Source of the DNA: JAHEFT01 sp963700705
GTDB taxonomy: Bacteria > Pseudomonadota > Gammaproteobacteria > Xanthomonadales > SZUA-36
DNA length: 64,000 bases
Assembly: GCA_963700705.1 (NCBI GenBank)
Contig: CAVOYQ010000006.1
Coordinates: forward strand, 166,529 to 230,528
Direction: 5' to 3'
Part shown: positions 39,358 to 49,181 of the stretch, one piece after another
Layout: the number at the start of each line of letters is the position of its first letter
How positions within the stretch are numbered: the stretch's first letter is position 1
Notes under the pieces: model-generated
What the model was told of the DNA's origin: nothing
What the model saw: the letters and a program-made list of their open reading frames with translations, nothing else
The model's database searches: none
Position numbers and translations under genes: made by a program

Positions 39358-39427
39358 ACGTAGGAGCGGATTCATCTCGCGAATGGCTATTTGCGGTTTG
39401 GAATCGCGGATGAATCCGCTCCTACGG
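39358..39427. repeat. REP-like palindrome of the GTAGGAGCGGATTCATC type
   Basis: Perfect 17-bp inverted repeat, 39360-39376 and 39409-39425, with an interior of 32 bases that itself has CGCGA/TCGCG symmetry. Sequences with this head are widespread intergenic repeats in Pseudomonas, Xanthomonas and relatives and are commonly mobilised by RAYT transposases. It sits between thiF-like and the propeller gene; no transposase is nearby. Confidence 0.85.
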
Positions 39428-39451
39428 TCAGCACCAAGAGGAGATTCGGTG

Positions 39452-40643
39452 ATGAAAAAAGTACGTGTCCTGGTCGGCACCCGCAAAGGTGCATTCATCC
39501 TCACCTCCGATGGCAAGCGCAGGAACTGGTCGGTTTCCGGCCCGCATTTCGCCGGTTGGGAGATTTACCACGTGAAGGGTTCGCCCGTTGACCCCAACCG
39601 GATCTATGCCTCCCAGACCAGCAGCTGGTTCGGCCAGATCATCCAGCGTTCCGATGACGGCGGCGAAAACTGGTACCAGCCGGGCTCGATGGATGAGCCT
39701 GCCGAAATCGATGAAATTTCCGGCATGCCCAAGGGCGAAAGCAACAAGTTCGTCTACGACACCTCGGAGGAAACCGGCAAACCGCTGACCACCCACCAGT
39801 TTTACGACGGCACGCAGCACCCCTGGGAATTTGCCCGCGTCTGGCACCTGGAGCCTTCGCTGACGGACCCGGACACGGTTTATGCCGGCGTTGAAGACGC
39901 CGCCCTGTTCAAAACCACGGATGGCGGCAGGACCTGGAAGGAACTGGCCGGCCTGCGCGGACACGAATCCGGACCGCGCTGGCAGCCCGGCGCCGGCGGC
40001 ATGTGCCTGCACACCATCGTGCTGGACCCGACCAACCCGGATCGCATTTACACGGCCATTTCGGCCGCCGGGACGTTCCGCAGCGACGACGGCGGGCTCA
40101 CCTGGAAGCCGATCAACCAGGGACTTGCACTCCAAGTACATTCCCGACCCCAACGCCGAGGTCGGCCACTGCGTGCACCGCATCGCCATCCACCCCACGC
40201 GGCCCGACGTGCTGTTCATGCAGAAACACTGGGACATCATGCGCAGCAACGACGGTGGCGATTCCTGGTTCAAGGTCAGCGGCAACCTGCCCAGCGATTT
40301 CGGTTTCCCCATCGCCGTGCACGCGCACGAACCGGAAACCATTTACGTGGTGCCCATCCTGAGCGATTCGCTGCACTACCCGCCGGAAGGCAAGCTGCGC
40401 GTGTACCGCAGCCGCTCGGGCGGAAACGAATGGGAGGCACTGACCCGCGGCCTGCCGCAGGAAAACTGCTACGTGAACATCCTGCGCGACGCCATGGCCG
40501 TCGACACCATGGACCCCTGCGGCATCTACTTTGGCACCACGGGCGGACAGGTCTACGGATCGGCCGACAGCGGCGACAGCTGGGAGCCCATCGTGCGCGA
40601 CCTGCCCGCCGTGCTTTCGGTGGAAACCCAGACGCTGGAATGA
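39452..40643 (+). CDS. Asp-box (BNR) beta-propeller protein, frameshifted once
   Basis: Starts at ATG 39452 behind AAGAGGAGA. It contains a series of Asp boxes, S/T-x-D-x-G-x-T/S-W: SDDGGENWYQ, TTDGGRTWKE, SDDGGLTWKP, SNDGGDSWFK and SADSGDSWEP, each at the start of a propeller blade. Short leading strands such as VRVLVGTRKGAFILTSD match. There is no signal peptide, so unlike most sialidases it is cytoplasmic. The frame shifts at about 40125 (after KPINQGL) to HSKYIPDPNAEVGHCVHRIA and on to the stop at 40643. True catalytic residues of sialidases are not evident; 'exo-sialidase' annotations would be over-interpretation. Its stop overlaps the MoaD-like start, so it is part of that module. Confidence 0.85.
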
Positions 40644-40967
40644 GTGCGACGGAACACAGCCCGGTCTGCACTGTGCGGGTTACGCTGCCGCACCACCTGT
40701 CCGTCCTGGCGGGTGTCGGCAGCGAGATCGAACTGGCCGTTGTAGCCCCCGTTTCGCAACGCACCATCCTGGATGCGCTGGAGTCGCGTTATCCGATGTT
40801 GCGCGGAACGGTGCGCGACCACGTCACCCTGAAGCGGCGCGCCAAGGTGCGTTTTTTTGCCAACGAAGAGGACGTCAGCCACGATCCGCCGGATCAACCC
40901 CTGCCGGATGTCATCGCCTCCGGGCGAAAAGCCGTTCATGATCATCGGCGCGATTTCGGGGGGCTGA
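40640..40967 (+). CDS. MoaD/ThiS-like ubiquitin-fold protein ending in Gly-Gly (one indel)
   Basis: Starts within the propeller's stop (ATGA at 40640). A beta-grasp protein of about 108 aa: VRVTLPHHLSVLAGVGSEI, RTILDALESRYPMLRGTVRD, VRFFANEEDVSHDPPDQPLP. In the ORF's own frame the tail is scrambled, but after one indel at about 40928 the sequence reads EKPFMIIGAISGG and stops at TGA 40965-40967. A C-terminal Gly-Gly is the reactive end of MoaD/ThiS proteins, which strongly supports both the frame correction and a sulfur-carrier or conjugation role with the ThiF-like E1. It is much shorter than the false fusion with the propeller that the raw frame suggests. Confidence 0.88.
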
Positions 40968-40992
40968 AGGCGGAAAACCCCGCTCCTTGCGG

Positions 40993-41814
40993 ATGAACCC
41001 GAAAACTGGGAATCTTGTCCGTGCCATGAAAGCGGAACGCATCAAGCAGATCAACGACGAACTCCTGCGCCGAACCGGCGTGGATTTCAGCCGTTACCGC
41101 AACCAGGAACTGGTGGACACGGTGGCCAACGCCGTGACCTTCCCGTTGTTCTTCGCGCGTTCCGTTTCGCGCTCCGTGGGCGCATTCCTGCTGGCCGTAT
41201 GCGCGGTCATCATCATCGTGGAAAGCAACTACTTCGAGACCTTTCTCGCCTTCGTCGGCTTCCCGCTGGCGCTCGTCAACGGCATACTGCTGGGCCTGGT
41301 GCTGTTCGTACGCCGGATTCGCAACGACATGGTGCGGGTGTTCGAAATCTCCGGCCAACTGACGCTGCAGGTCATGAATGATATCGGGGCTGCGCGCAAC
41401 AAACTCGGCGGCCAGGGGAGCAGCTTTCCGAGCCTGCTGGAGATTTTCCAGGGCGTTAACGCGATCGTCGTGTTGCCGGTCGTGACCGGCATCCTGCATC
41501 GTCGGCTGCCCCTGGTCGGCGGTCTCGCCGCACGAATCATCGAACGATTTTTCGGCCTGGTGGATGCGCGGCTGGTCGCGCCAATCGAGGCCCGTAACGA
41601 AGGCGAGGTGATTGCCCCGGCCCCGGCTTCTCCCGCGGAGGTTTCCGAGTGGCTGCAGTCCGCTGCACGCCTGATCGAATCCGGACGCGGCTTGCTGTCC
41701 GGCATCATCGACACGGTCGCCAAAATCGTCGCTTTCCCTTTCCAGACCCTGTTCGCGATCGTGTTTGCGATCTCCTCGGTGATTCTGCTGCTGGCTTACA
41801 GGCTGATTGTCTGA
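40993..41814 (+). CDS. Membrane protein of unknown function
   Basis: About 273 aa. Two groups of hydrophobic helices are visible: AFLLAVCAVIIIVESNY and FLAFVGFPLALVNGILLGLV near residues 65-110, and FQTLFAIVFAISSVILLLAY at the C-terminus. An N-terminal amphipathic part has RTGVDFSRYRNQELVDTV. I do not recognise the family. A 27-bp stretch of it (41439-41465) is repeated with one mismatch at 48845. Start choice is uncertain (ATG 40993 or 41026). It lies 25 bp after the MoaD-like stop and could belong to that operon. Confidence 0.65.
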   Translation: MNPKTGNLVRAMKAERIKQINDELLRRTGVDFSRYRNQELVDTVANAVTFPLFFARSVSRSVGAFLLAVCAVIIIVESNYFETFLAFVGFPLALVNGILLGLVLFVRRIRNDMVRVFEISGQLTLQVMNDIGAARNKLGGQGSSFPSLLEIFQGVNAIVVLPVVTGILHRRLPLVGGLAARIIERFFGLVDARLVAPIEARNEGEVIAPAPASPAEVSEWLQSAARLIESGRGLLSGIIDTVAKIVAFPFQTLFAIVFAISSVILLLAYRLIV

Positions 41815-42048
41815 ATAGCGAAAAGGATCAGACTGGGATTGGGGTCACTCTTTTCACGTGAGCAAGATCACATGGATCGCAACAGCCGCTGGTAAGTTTT
41901 CCACCAGGAATTTAAAGTAAATCAGCCTGGTTCCAGACCCTAATCCAGGGGAGGACGTACCCGCCACGCATGGCGTTGGCAGGGTGCAGGCTGGCAATGG
42001 AAAAATGCTTTCAACGTCGCACCGGACGTTTTTATTGGGGAGAGGAAA

Positions 42049-43393
42049 ATGAACCCATACCTGAACTCTGTGCTGGCCACAGTCAAAGCGAAAAACCGCG
42101 GTGAGGAGGAGTTCCACCAGGCGGTGGAAGAAGTACTGGAAACGCTCGAACCCGTGCTGGAACAGCATCCCGAGTACGTAGAGGCAAAAATTGTCGAACG
42201 GCTGGTCGAGCCGGAGCGGATGATCGTGTTCCGCGTTCCCTGGTTGGACGATGCCGGCAACGTCCAGGTCAACCGGGGCTTTCGCGTTGAATTCAATAGC
42301 GCGATCGGGCCCTACAAGGGCGGGCTGCGTTTCCATCCCAGCGTGAACCAGGGCATCCTCAAGTTCCTGGGATTCGAGCAAGTGTTGAAGAACAGCCTGA
42401 CCACGTTGCCGATGGGCGGCGGCAAGGGCGGTTCCGACTTCGATCCCAAAGGCAAAACCGAAAATGAAGTGATGCGTTTTTGCCAGAGCTTCATGACCGA
42501 GCTCTGCCGCCACATCGGCCCGAACACCGACGTTCCGGCTGGTGATATCGGTGTTGGCGGACGCGAGATCGGCTACCTGTTTGGCCAGTACAAGCGCTGC
42601 CGCAACGCGTTCGAGGGCGTGCTTACCGGAAAGAACCTCAATTGGGGCGGTAGCCTGATCCGACCCGAGGCGACCGGTTACGGCACAGTATATTTCGCCA
42701 AGGAAATGCTCAAGACACAGGGTAAGATCTTCGAAGGCCGGCGTGTAGCCGTTTCCGGTTCCGGCAACGTGGCCCAATTCGCCACCGAGAAAGTCACCGA
42801 ATTGGGCGGCAAGGTCGTAACCCTGTCCGATTCCAATGGCTATATCTACGACGAGGATGGCATCTCTCCCGAAAAGCTCGCATTTGTTTTCGAACTGAAA
42901 AACGAAAGGCGCGGCCGGATCAGGGAATATGTGGATGAGTACCCGTCGGCCACCTACCAGGAAGGCACCGGTGTCTGGAGTGTTCCGGTCGATGTCGCCC
43001 TGCCTTGCGCCACCCAGAACGAACTCAATGGCGATGATGCCGAGATGCTGTTGAACAACGGCTGCTTCTGCGTTGCCGAAGGCGCCAATATGCCGAGCAC
43101 TCCCTCGGCGATCGATAAGATCTCGGCAGCCGGCATCCTTTACGGGCCGGGCAAGGCAGCCAATGCCGGTGGTGTGGCGGTTTCCGGTCTGGAAATGTGC
43201 CCAGAACAGCATGCGCCTTCACTGGACCCGCGAAGAAGTGGACCAGCGGTTGCACGATATCATGGAGTCCATTCATAGCGCCTGCGTCGAGACTGCCGCC
43301 GAGTACGGCCAGCCGGGCAATTACGTGCTGGGCGCCAACATCAGCGGTTTCATCAAGGTCGCGGACTCCATGCTCGACCAGGGCGTAGTCTGA
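42049..43393 (+). CDS. gdhA: NADP-type glutamate dehydrogenase (one frameshift)
   Basis: Assimilatory enzyme that makes glutamate from 2-oxoglutarate and ammonia. Hallmarks: GPYKGGLRFHPSVNQGILKF, catalytic Lys in TTLPMGGGKGGSDFDPKG, PAGDIGVGGREIGYLFGQYK, LIRPEATGYGTVYF and Rossmann VSGSGNVAQFA. The frame changes at about 43200, right after VSGLEM, and the C-terminal helix region continues SMRLHWTREEVDQRLHDIM to the stop at 43393, giving the usual length of about 447 aa. A terminator follows at 43409. It would use ammonia released by the AguA and AguB reactions, but no regulatory link is visible. Confidence 0.94.
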
Positions 43394-43408
43394 CCTTTCA
43401 GCGAGTCC

Positions 43409-43444
43409 GGCCGGTCACCTGAACCGGGGTGCCCGGCCTTTTTT
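43409..43444 (+). terminator. Rho-independent terminator after gdhA
   Basis: An 11-bp stem GGCCGGTCACC/GGTGCCCGGCC (one mismatch) with an 8-base loop followed by six T. Confidence 0.75.
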
Positions 43445-43476
43445 CGTCCCGGCACAGGGGTTAAGCTTGGAAACTC

Positions 43477-46457
43477 ATGCGTTCCGAGGCTGACAAACAC
43501 TTCATGAAACCAATCGTCGAGCTGGAAACATTTGAGAAGCGAGACGGCGCGTTTCGACTCGTTGATGTCTTTCAGAATCCAGAATGTCCTGCTGGTCTCC
43601 AGTCTCTACGATATTTACAACCTGCGTGAGGACGGCCAGCTGACCAACCTGTTGTTGGCCGAATATGCCGAATTCCGGCTCTCCAGCGCACCTGCAATCA
43701 AAGCGTGTCGATTCCGCTTCCAGTGCGCTGGAAGCGCTCAGGGAATCAAAGTTCGAATTGATCATCGTTCTTCGTACGCTTACCGACATCAAGCCTGCCG
43801 ACTTCAGCAGGAAGGCCAAGGAGCTGTGTCCCGGTATCCCGGTCGTACTGATGGCCTTTCACCACCGGGAACTGGAACAGGCCAGGGACGAGGTGGCCAG
43901 GGCTTTCGACAACGTGTTTATCTGGAACGGCGAATCAAAAATGCTGCTCACCATCATCAAGCTGGTGGAGGACAAGGTCAATGTTGCAGCGGATACGGAC
44001 CAGGTCGGCGTGCGGGTGATCATCCTGGTGGAGAATTCAGTCCGGTTTTATTCTTCCTACCTGCCGTTGATGTACACCGAGATCATGCAACAGGCCTCGG
44101 CATTACTCAGGGAAAGCCTCAACTCGTCGACGCGGCGGGTACGAATGCGTGCACGGCCAAAGATCCTGCTCGCCGAAAACTTTGAAGACGCGGTTTCACT
44201 GTTTCACCAGTACCGGGAATATCTGTTGGGGGTCATATCGGATATCCGGTTCCCCAGGCAGGGGAAGTCCGACGAAACCGCGGGTATCGAACTCGCCCGG
44301 CTGATAAAAAGCGAAGTAGCCGATTTACCGATACTCCTGCAGTCCTCCGACCAGACCATGGAGGAACGGGCACTTGCCTGCGAAACCGCATTTCTGAACA
44401 AGCAGTCACCGAAGCTCCTTAAAAAGCTGGGTACCTTCATCAACGAGAACTTCGGATTTGGTGATTTTGTATTCAAGCTTCCGGACGGGACCGAACTCAC
44501 GCGGGCCGCCAATTTCGGGCAGATGCAGGAGTGTATCGCCCGCGTCGACCTATGAGTCACTGGTCTTCCACGCAGAGAGAAACCATTTCTCCAACTGGCT
44601 GATTGCACGCGGGGAATTCGATCTGGCGAAGTGTCTGCGTCCCAGGAAGGCGAGTGAGTTCGACGATCCGGCGGACTTGCGTGAATTTTTGTTTGAAACC
44701 ATCAGCCGCCACCGGCATGACCGGCAGGCCGGCATGGTCACCGACTTCAACAGGGAACAATACGACGGGCACGCCAGGTTTTTGCGAATCAGTGAAGGAT
44801 CGCTGGGCGGGAAGGGGCGCGGGCTTGCATTTATCAACAAGCTGTTCAACAACCAACTGGTTTGCAGCTTTTTTCCCGGAGCCAGGATCTCGGTGCCCCG
44901 CACCGCAGTCATCTGCACCGGCGCATTCGACAGGTTCATGGAAATGAACGATTTGACTGAATTTGCGCTGGACGAACGCAGTGACGAAGAAATCATCGCA
45001 GCATTCACGAATGCGACCGTACCGCACGAACTGCAGGAAGACCTCAAGGCATATCTGGCAGTGGTCGACTACCCCCTGGCGGTCAGGTCGTCGTCACTCC
45101 TGGAAGACAATTACTACCAGCCGTTCGCCGGGATATTCGACACCCACTTCCTGCCCAACAATCAGTCGTCATCCGAGGGCCGCTTGCAACGGTTGTTGGC
45201 GGCGATCAAGTTGATTTACGCATCGGTTTATTTCCGCAACGCGAAGCATTATACCCAGGCAACCGGAAACCGCACCGAAGAAGAAAAGATGGCAGTCATC
45301 CTGCAGAAGATCGTCGGCAAAGAACACGATGGCTACTACTACCCGGTGTTTTCAGGTGTCGCGCGATCCTACAATTTTTACTCCGTGGGCCACATCAAAC
45401 CAGAAGAAGGAATAGCCTACACTGCCCTGGGACTCGGAAAGACCATCATGGAGGGCGAAAATTGCCTGTATTTCTCCCCCGCAAATCCGCAGGTACTGCC
45501 ACAGTTCTCAAAACCGCAGGACTACCTGACGAACTCTCAACGTGAATTTATTGCCGTTGACATGTCTAACTCGTCCGTGTTTCCGGAAGTGGGCGGGGCG
45601 TCGGGCTGGCAAAATTGAACATCAAGGAAGCCGAGGATCACGGTGTGCTGAAATACGTCGGCTCAACCTACTCGGCAGACAACGACCGTATCTACACCGG
45701 GATAGCCCGCAAGGGACCACGCATAGTCACTTTTGACCCGATCCTCAAGGCAAATATTTTCCCGCTGGATAAAATCCTGAAACATCTGCTGGAACTGGGC
45801 AGCCGGGCGATGAACGTGCCGGTGGAGGTCGAGTTCGCCGCTGATATCGATCCGGAATCAACGGTACCCAATGAATTCCGCGTGCTGCAGATCCGGCCCA
45901 TGAAGGTTGCCAACAACTTCGAAGACGTGTCGATTTATGACCCCGATGACAGCCGTGTCGTGTGTCGGTCTGACCAGGCTTTGAGCAACGGACGTATCAA
46001 CGATATCCGTGACATCGTGTTCGTGCGCAATGACAATTTCAAGCGCAAGAACATGATCCACATGGCCGAACCGGTCGAGCAATATAACCGGAAGTTCAAG
46101 AACCAGAAAACACCGTACATGCTGATCGGGCCGGGACGCTGGGGCACGACTGATCGCTGGCTTGGCATTCCCACCAAGTGGAATCAGATATCGTCGGCAC
46201 GGATGATCGTCGAAGCGGATTACGGTGATTTCGTGGTCGAACCTTCTTTCGGAACTCATTTCTTCCAGAACCTTATCACGTTTTCGATTGCTTACCTCAC
46301 GATCAACAGTTCGAGCAGCTATTGCTATTTCGATTGGGACTGGCTCAATTCAATCGAACCTGTTTCGGAAACCGAATACATCAGGCATGTTCAATTGGAT
46401 GAGCCACTGGAGGTGCTGATCGACGGCCGGATCGGGCACGCCATCGTGCTGCGCTGA
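43477..46457 (+). CDS. Receiver-like domains fused to a PEP/pyruvate-binding (PPDK_N) domain, frameshifted
   Basis: A protein of about 990 aa broken by indels at about 43560, 43700, 44545 and 45600. N-terminus MKPIVELETFEKRDGA, then two receiver-like segments (RIQNVLLVSSLYDIYNLRED; KILLAENFEDAVSLFHQYRE with the SDIRFPRQGK loop), then the ATP-grasp part of PEP synthase/PPDK (GSLGGKGRGLAFINKL, PLAVRSSSLLEDNYYQPFAG, EEKMAVILQKIVGKEHDGYY, ALGLGKTIMEGENCLYFSP, VLQIRPMKVANNFEDV). A specific C-terminal domain follows (LIGPGRWGTTDRWLGIPT). The phosphohistidine domain and the PEP-binding barrel of true PEP synthases are absent, so it cannot run the normal three-step reaction alone. Function unknown. 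Starts 84 bp after gdhA. Confidence 0.8.
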
Positions 46458-46686
46458 AAGCTACATTTCTCCGAGTTCGTGAATGAGCATTCCTGCTCCA
46501 CGCCCACGTCGACATCGAGACCTGTCCCCATTGCGGCACGCGGCGTGCAACTGCCTTTCCAGCAGGATTTCGATGGTTGCGGGAACGCCTGGGTTATATC
46601 TGTAGCCAGAAAATGTGAGCTGATACTTGTCTGAAGGCCTGAAAACGTGGTTAATAATTACTGTACACGCAAACGAGCTTAAAAAT
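46458..46686. other. Non-coding stretch with a doubtful transposase-like remnant
   Basis: No ORF of note. One frame near 46489-46537 reads HAHVDIETCPHCG, which resembles the zinc-finger end of IS91-type transposases, but it is only about 15 codons and the surrounding sequence does not continue the match. Confidence 0.25.
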
Positions 46687-47190
46687 ATGCGCCCTGGGCT
46701 TTATCTTTTTCTGTTGCTGCTACAAATCGTGCTGGCGTCGGTTTCTGAAGCTGGCGTGGACAACCATGGCCCACCCGCAGGTGATGGCTGGTGGCCGCAG
46801 CGATACCTGGTCAACGAGTCCGGAGACTTCGAACGCCAGGGAACTACTCTGCGAATCACGGCCGAAGGCGACCTTTTCCTGTCGGAGGAAATAGACGCGG
46901 TGGCCAAATCGAGAATGAACCTGGGGCGGTTTCCATTCGACCGGCAACAGTTCGTGGCCATTTTCGAGGTGCTCGGAGCGAACAGTGACCAGGTGATTCT
47001 CAAAGCCGATCCCGCGACTACCGGCATGTGGCAGGACAAGCACCACCGGGTGCACGTACCGCAATGGCGCGAGCCCTCACTTTTCCCAGACGTAGTGGAC
47101 TACGAATCCCGTTTTAATGATGGGCAAGTCGATCTTAAGAGGTCACAGCCGTTTTCCACGTTTTTTGTGACGAGACCTGGTCACAAACAG
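46687..47190 (+). pseudogene. Remnant of a pentameric ligand-gated ion channel extracellular domain
   Basis: From ATG 46687 there is a clean signal peptide (MRPGLYLFLLLLQIVLASVS). The following region includes LRITAEGDLFLSEEIDAVAK and RMNLGRFPFDRQQFVAIFEV. Leu-x-x-(F/Y)-PFD-x-Q is the Cys-loop region signature of Cys-loop-like channels of the GLIC/ELIC type. VILKADPATTGMWQDK follows as the next strands. The first strands of the domain and all four transmembrane helices are missing; instead the frame runs into the ribosome site and start of the DUF1254 gene (47214) and ends at 47316. I conclude it is a truncated, probably non-functional relic. Confidence 0.6.
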
Positions 47191-47213
47191 TCACCCCAAT
47201 CTAGGAGATTCGC

Positions 47214-48728
47214 ATGCGCAACATTTCCGTTCCAGCCCTTACCGTCATCACTGCGTTTGCTTTCGCAATGCCGGGTATCCGGGTGGTGCAGGCCGAGGTG
47301 TCCGCAGAAGTTCTGAAGTCATTGTCAGTTCCTGACAAAGTTGAAACGCCTATCGGCAAACTGGAGTTCTTCGATGGCGTACCGACAGACGATACGGTGG
47401 AGGCGCTGTATGACAATCTCGACCGTATGAGGGCCGTCGAGGTGTTTCTCGATAACTTGGGGGCACTGTCGGTGTACGGCGTGATTGCCGGCAATGCGGG
47501 GATCGGAATCAGCCAACCCAATCAGCTTGCCGTGGCTGAGAAACTGCTCGATTCGCACTCCATTTACCTCACCGGTAATACGTCCACGATGTATTCCATC
47601 GGCCACCTCAATCTGCAGGCCTATGGCCCAACCGTGGTGGAAGTTCCACCCGGAATGCTGGGCATGCTGGACGATGCATGGATGCGCTATGTTGGGGATT
47701 TCGGCGTCGCCGGGCCAGACAGGGGCAAGGGTGGCAAATACCTGGTGCTCCCTCCGGGGTACGAGGGAGATGTGCCTGAAGGTTACTTCGTCTTCAAGGC
47801 ACCCACCTTCATCAATTGGTTCTTCATGCGCGGATCAATTGCAGACGGACTGGCGCCTGCTTTAATAAATATCCAGGATAATCTGAAAGTCTATCCGCTT
47901 AAGCTGGCGGACCAGCCACCCGCTACCGAGTTCACGAATATTACCGGCAAGAGCTATAACACGGTTGCCGCCAGTGACTTCAGCTACTTTGAAGCGCTCA
48001 ACGAAATTATCCAGAGGGAACCGATTGAAGCACTCGGCAGCGAGGAACGGGGGCTGCTCGCGGCGATAGGTATTGTCAAAGGCAAACCATTCAACCCGGA
48101 TGAGAGAATGAAACGCCTGCTTAGTGAGGCGGCCGTGATAGGAGACGCCACGGCCCGGGCTACTTTATACAGCCCTCGCCAGAAAGGCTACTTTGTCTAT
48201 CCCGACAGCGACAGTTCCTGGGTCATGGGCTTTGCCAACAAAGATGTGTTTTTCGAAGTCGATGGCGCGCGCAACCTGAACGCCCGTTCCAGTTTCTACT
48301 TCGGCTACACGGGTGTCACGCCGGCCATGGCCGTCACCCATCCTGGAGCGGGTTCCGACTATGGCATCGCCTTCAGAGATGCCGAAAAGAGGGCATTTGA
48401 TGGCAGCAAAACCTACAAGCTGCACTTACCGCCCAATGTGCCGGTGAATAATTTCTGGGCCGTGACGATTTACGACACTCAGACACGCTCCATGCTGCAG
48501 ACCAGCCAGTCATTCCCGTCGATGGGTAGCCAAAGCAAGGGTTTTCAGAAAAACGCCGATGGGTCTTATGACGTCTATTTCGCACCCAAAGCGCCGAAAG
48601 GCAAAGAGGGTAATACGCTACAGACGATCCCTGGAAAGAGCTGGTTTGCGATCCTGCGTATGTACGGGCCGCTGGAGCCATGGATTAACAAGACCTGGAG
48701 ACCCAGTGAAATTGAATTGGTGAATTAG
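47214..48728 (+). CDS. DUF1254/DUF1214 secreted protein (second copy)
   Basis: A 504-aa protein with signal peptide (NISVPALTVITAFAFAMPGI, cleavage near VQA-EV). Similar to the copy at 36558 along its length (TGNTSTMYSIGHLNLQAYGP, FSYFEALNEIIQREPIEALG, FWAVTIYDTQTRSMLQTSQS, PGKSWFAILRMYGPLEPWIN). ATG 47214 follows TAGGAG, and the start lies inside the end of the ion-channel remnant's frame. No enzymatic motif is evident. Presence of two diverged copies suggests different, related substrates or partners. Confidence 0.87.
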   Translation: MRNISVPALTVITAFAFAMPGIRVVQAEVSAEVLKSLSVPDKVETPIGKLEFFDGVPTDDTVEALYDNLDRMRAVEVFLDNLGALSVYGVIAGNAGIGISQPNQLAVAEKLLDSHSIYLTGNTSTMYSIGHLNLQAYGPTVVEVPPGMLGMLDDAWMRYVGDFGVAGPDRGKGGKYLVLPPGYEGDVPEGYFVFKAPTFINWFFMRGSIADGLAPALINIQDNLKVYPLKLADQPPATEFTNITGKSYNTVAASDFSYFEALNEIIQREPIEALGSEERGLLAAIGIVKGKPFNPDERMKRLLSEAAVIGDATARATLYSPRQKGYFVYPDSDSSWVMGFANKDVFFEVDGARNLNARSSFYFGYTGVTPAMAVTHPGAGSDYGIAFRDAEKRAFDGSKTYKLHLPPNVPVNNFWAVTIYDTQTRSMLQTSQSFPSMGSQSKGFQKNADGSYDVYFAPKAPKGKEGNTLQTIPGKSWFAILRMYGPLEPWINKTWRPSEIELVN

Positions 48729-48753
48729 TTTGTTGGAAATTGCTCATTACACC

Positions 48754-48828
48754 ATTGTCCGGGGCCGCATTGTCCGGGGCCGCATTGTCCGGGGCCGGAT
48801 ACATTTTATGGAAATTGTATCCGGCCCC
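48754..48828. repeat. Three tandem 15-bp repeats running into an imperfect palindrome
   Basis: Unit ATTGTCCGGGGCCGC occurs at 48754, 48769 and 48784 (last base changed). The third unit forms the left arm of a 13-bp inverted repeat, GGGGCCGGATACA at 48791-48803 and TGTATCCGGCCCC at 48816-48828. Likely a decayed REP-type element; similar in style to the palindrome at 4767. Lies 25 bp after the DUF1254 stop and may also stop transcription. Confidence 0.8.
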
Positions 48829-49181
48829 AATTAGCCCAATTATGGGAGATTTTCCAAGGCGTTAACGCGATGATCCTGCTGGTGGCATTTAAACTGACCG
48901 CCTGATTTACGGAGGCTGCATCAACGGTACCGATGAAGATGCCATGCAGTTTTATGCAATCACCACGGAACGCATTCTCCCATCTCGAAATCTGCCTTCA
49001 GAATGAGCGGAGCTTCGCTGGACTTGTCCTGAACTCAACCCTTTAAAACCGCAATCAAAATGTCGGTTTAGCCTGTTTCCTGTTGCGCGGATCCAATAAA
49101 TAACCCTGTCATCAATCATGATGATTGGGATACTATTTGAACGTTGCTGTAAGCGATAGAGAGCACCCGGTGACGAAGACG
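48829..49181. other. Gap with degenerate coding traces and the sigma-gene promoter region
   Basis: 48845-48871 repeats 27 bp of the membrane-protein gene at 41439 with one mismatch and would encode EIFQGVNAM in the same frame. Another frame from about 48900 reads LIYGGCINGTDEDAMQFYAI to a stop near 49006, perhaps a gene end fragment. At 49057 the motif AAAATGTCGGTTTA resembles the start of the 99-bp leaders at 52614 and 55402. No complete gene is visible. Confidence 0.45.

Noticed and set aside
39383..40996. A single ORF that joins the Asp-box propeller and the MoaD-like domain
   Set aside because: The middle of it is out of frame with both domains; the true propeller continues in another frame to a stop at 40643 and MoaD has its own start at 40640. 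The fusion is made by one indel.
46489..46537. IS91-like zinc-finger remnant (VDIETCPHCG)
   Set aside because: Too short and not continued on either side to call a mobile element.
48754..48798. CRISPR array or VNTR origin
   Set aside because: Three adjacent 15-mers with no spacers; not a CRISPR, and no replication genes nearby.
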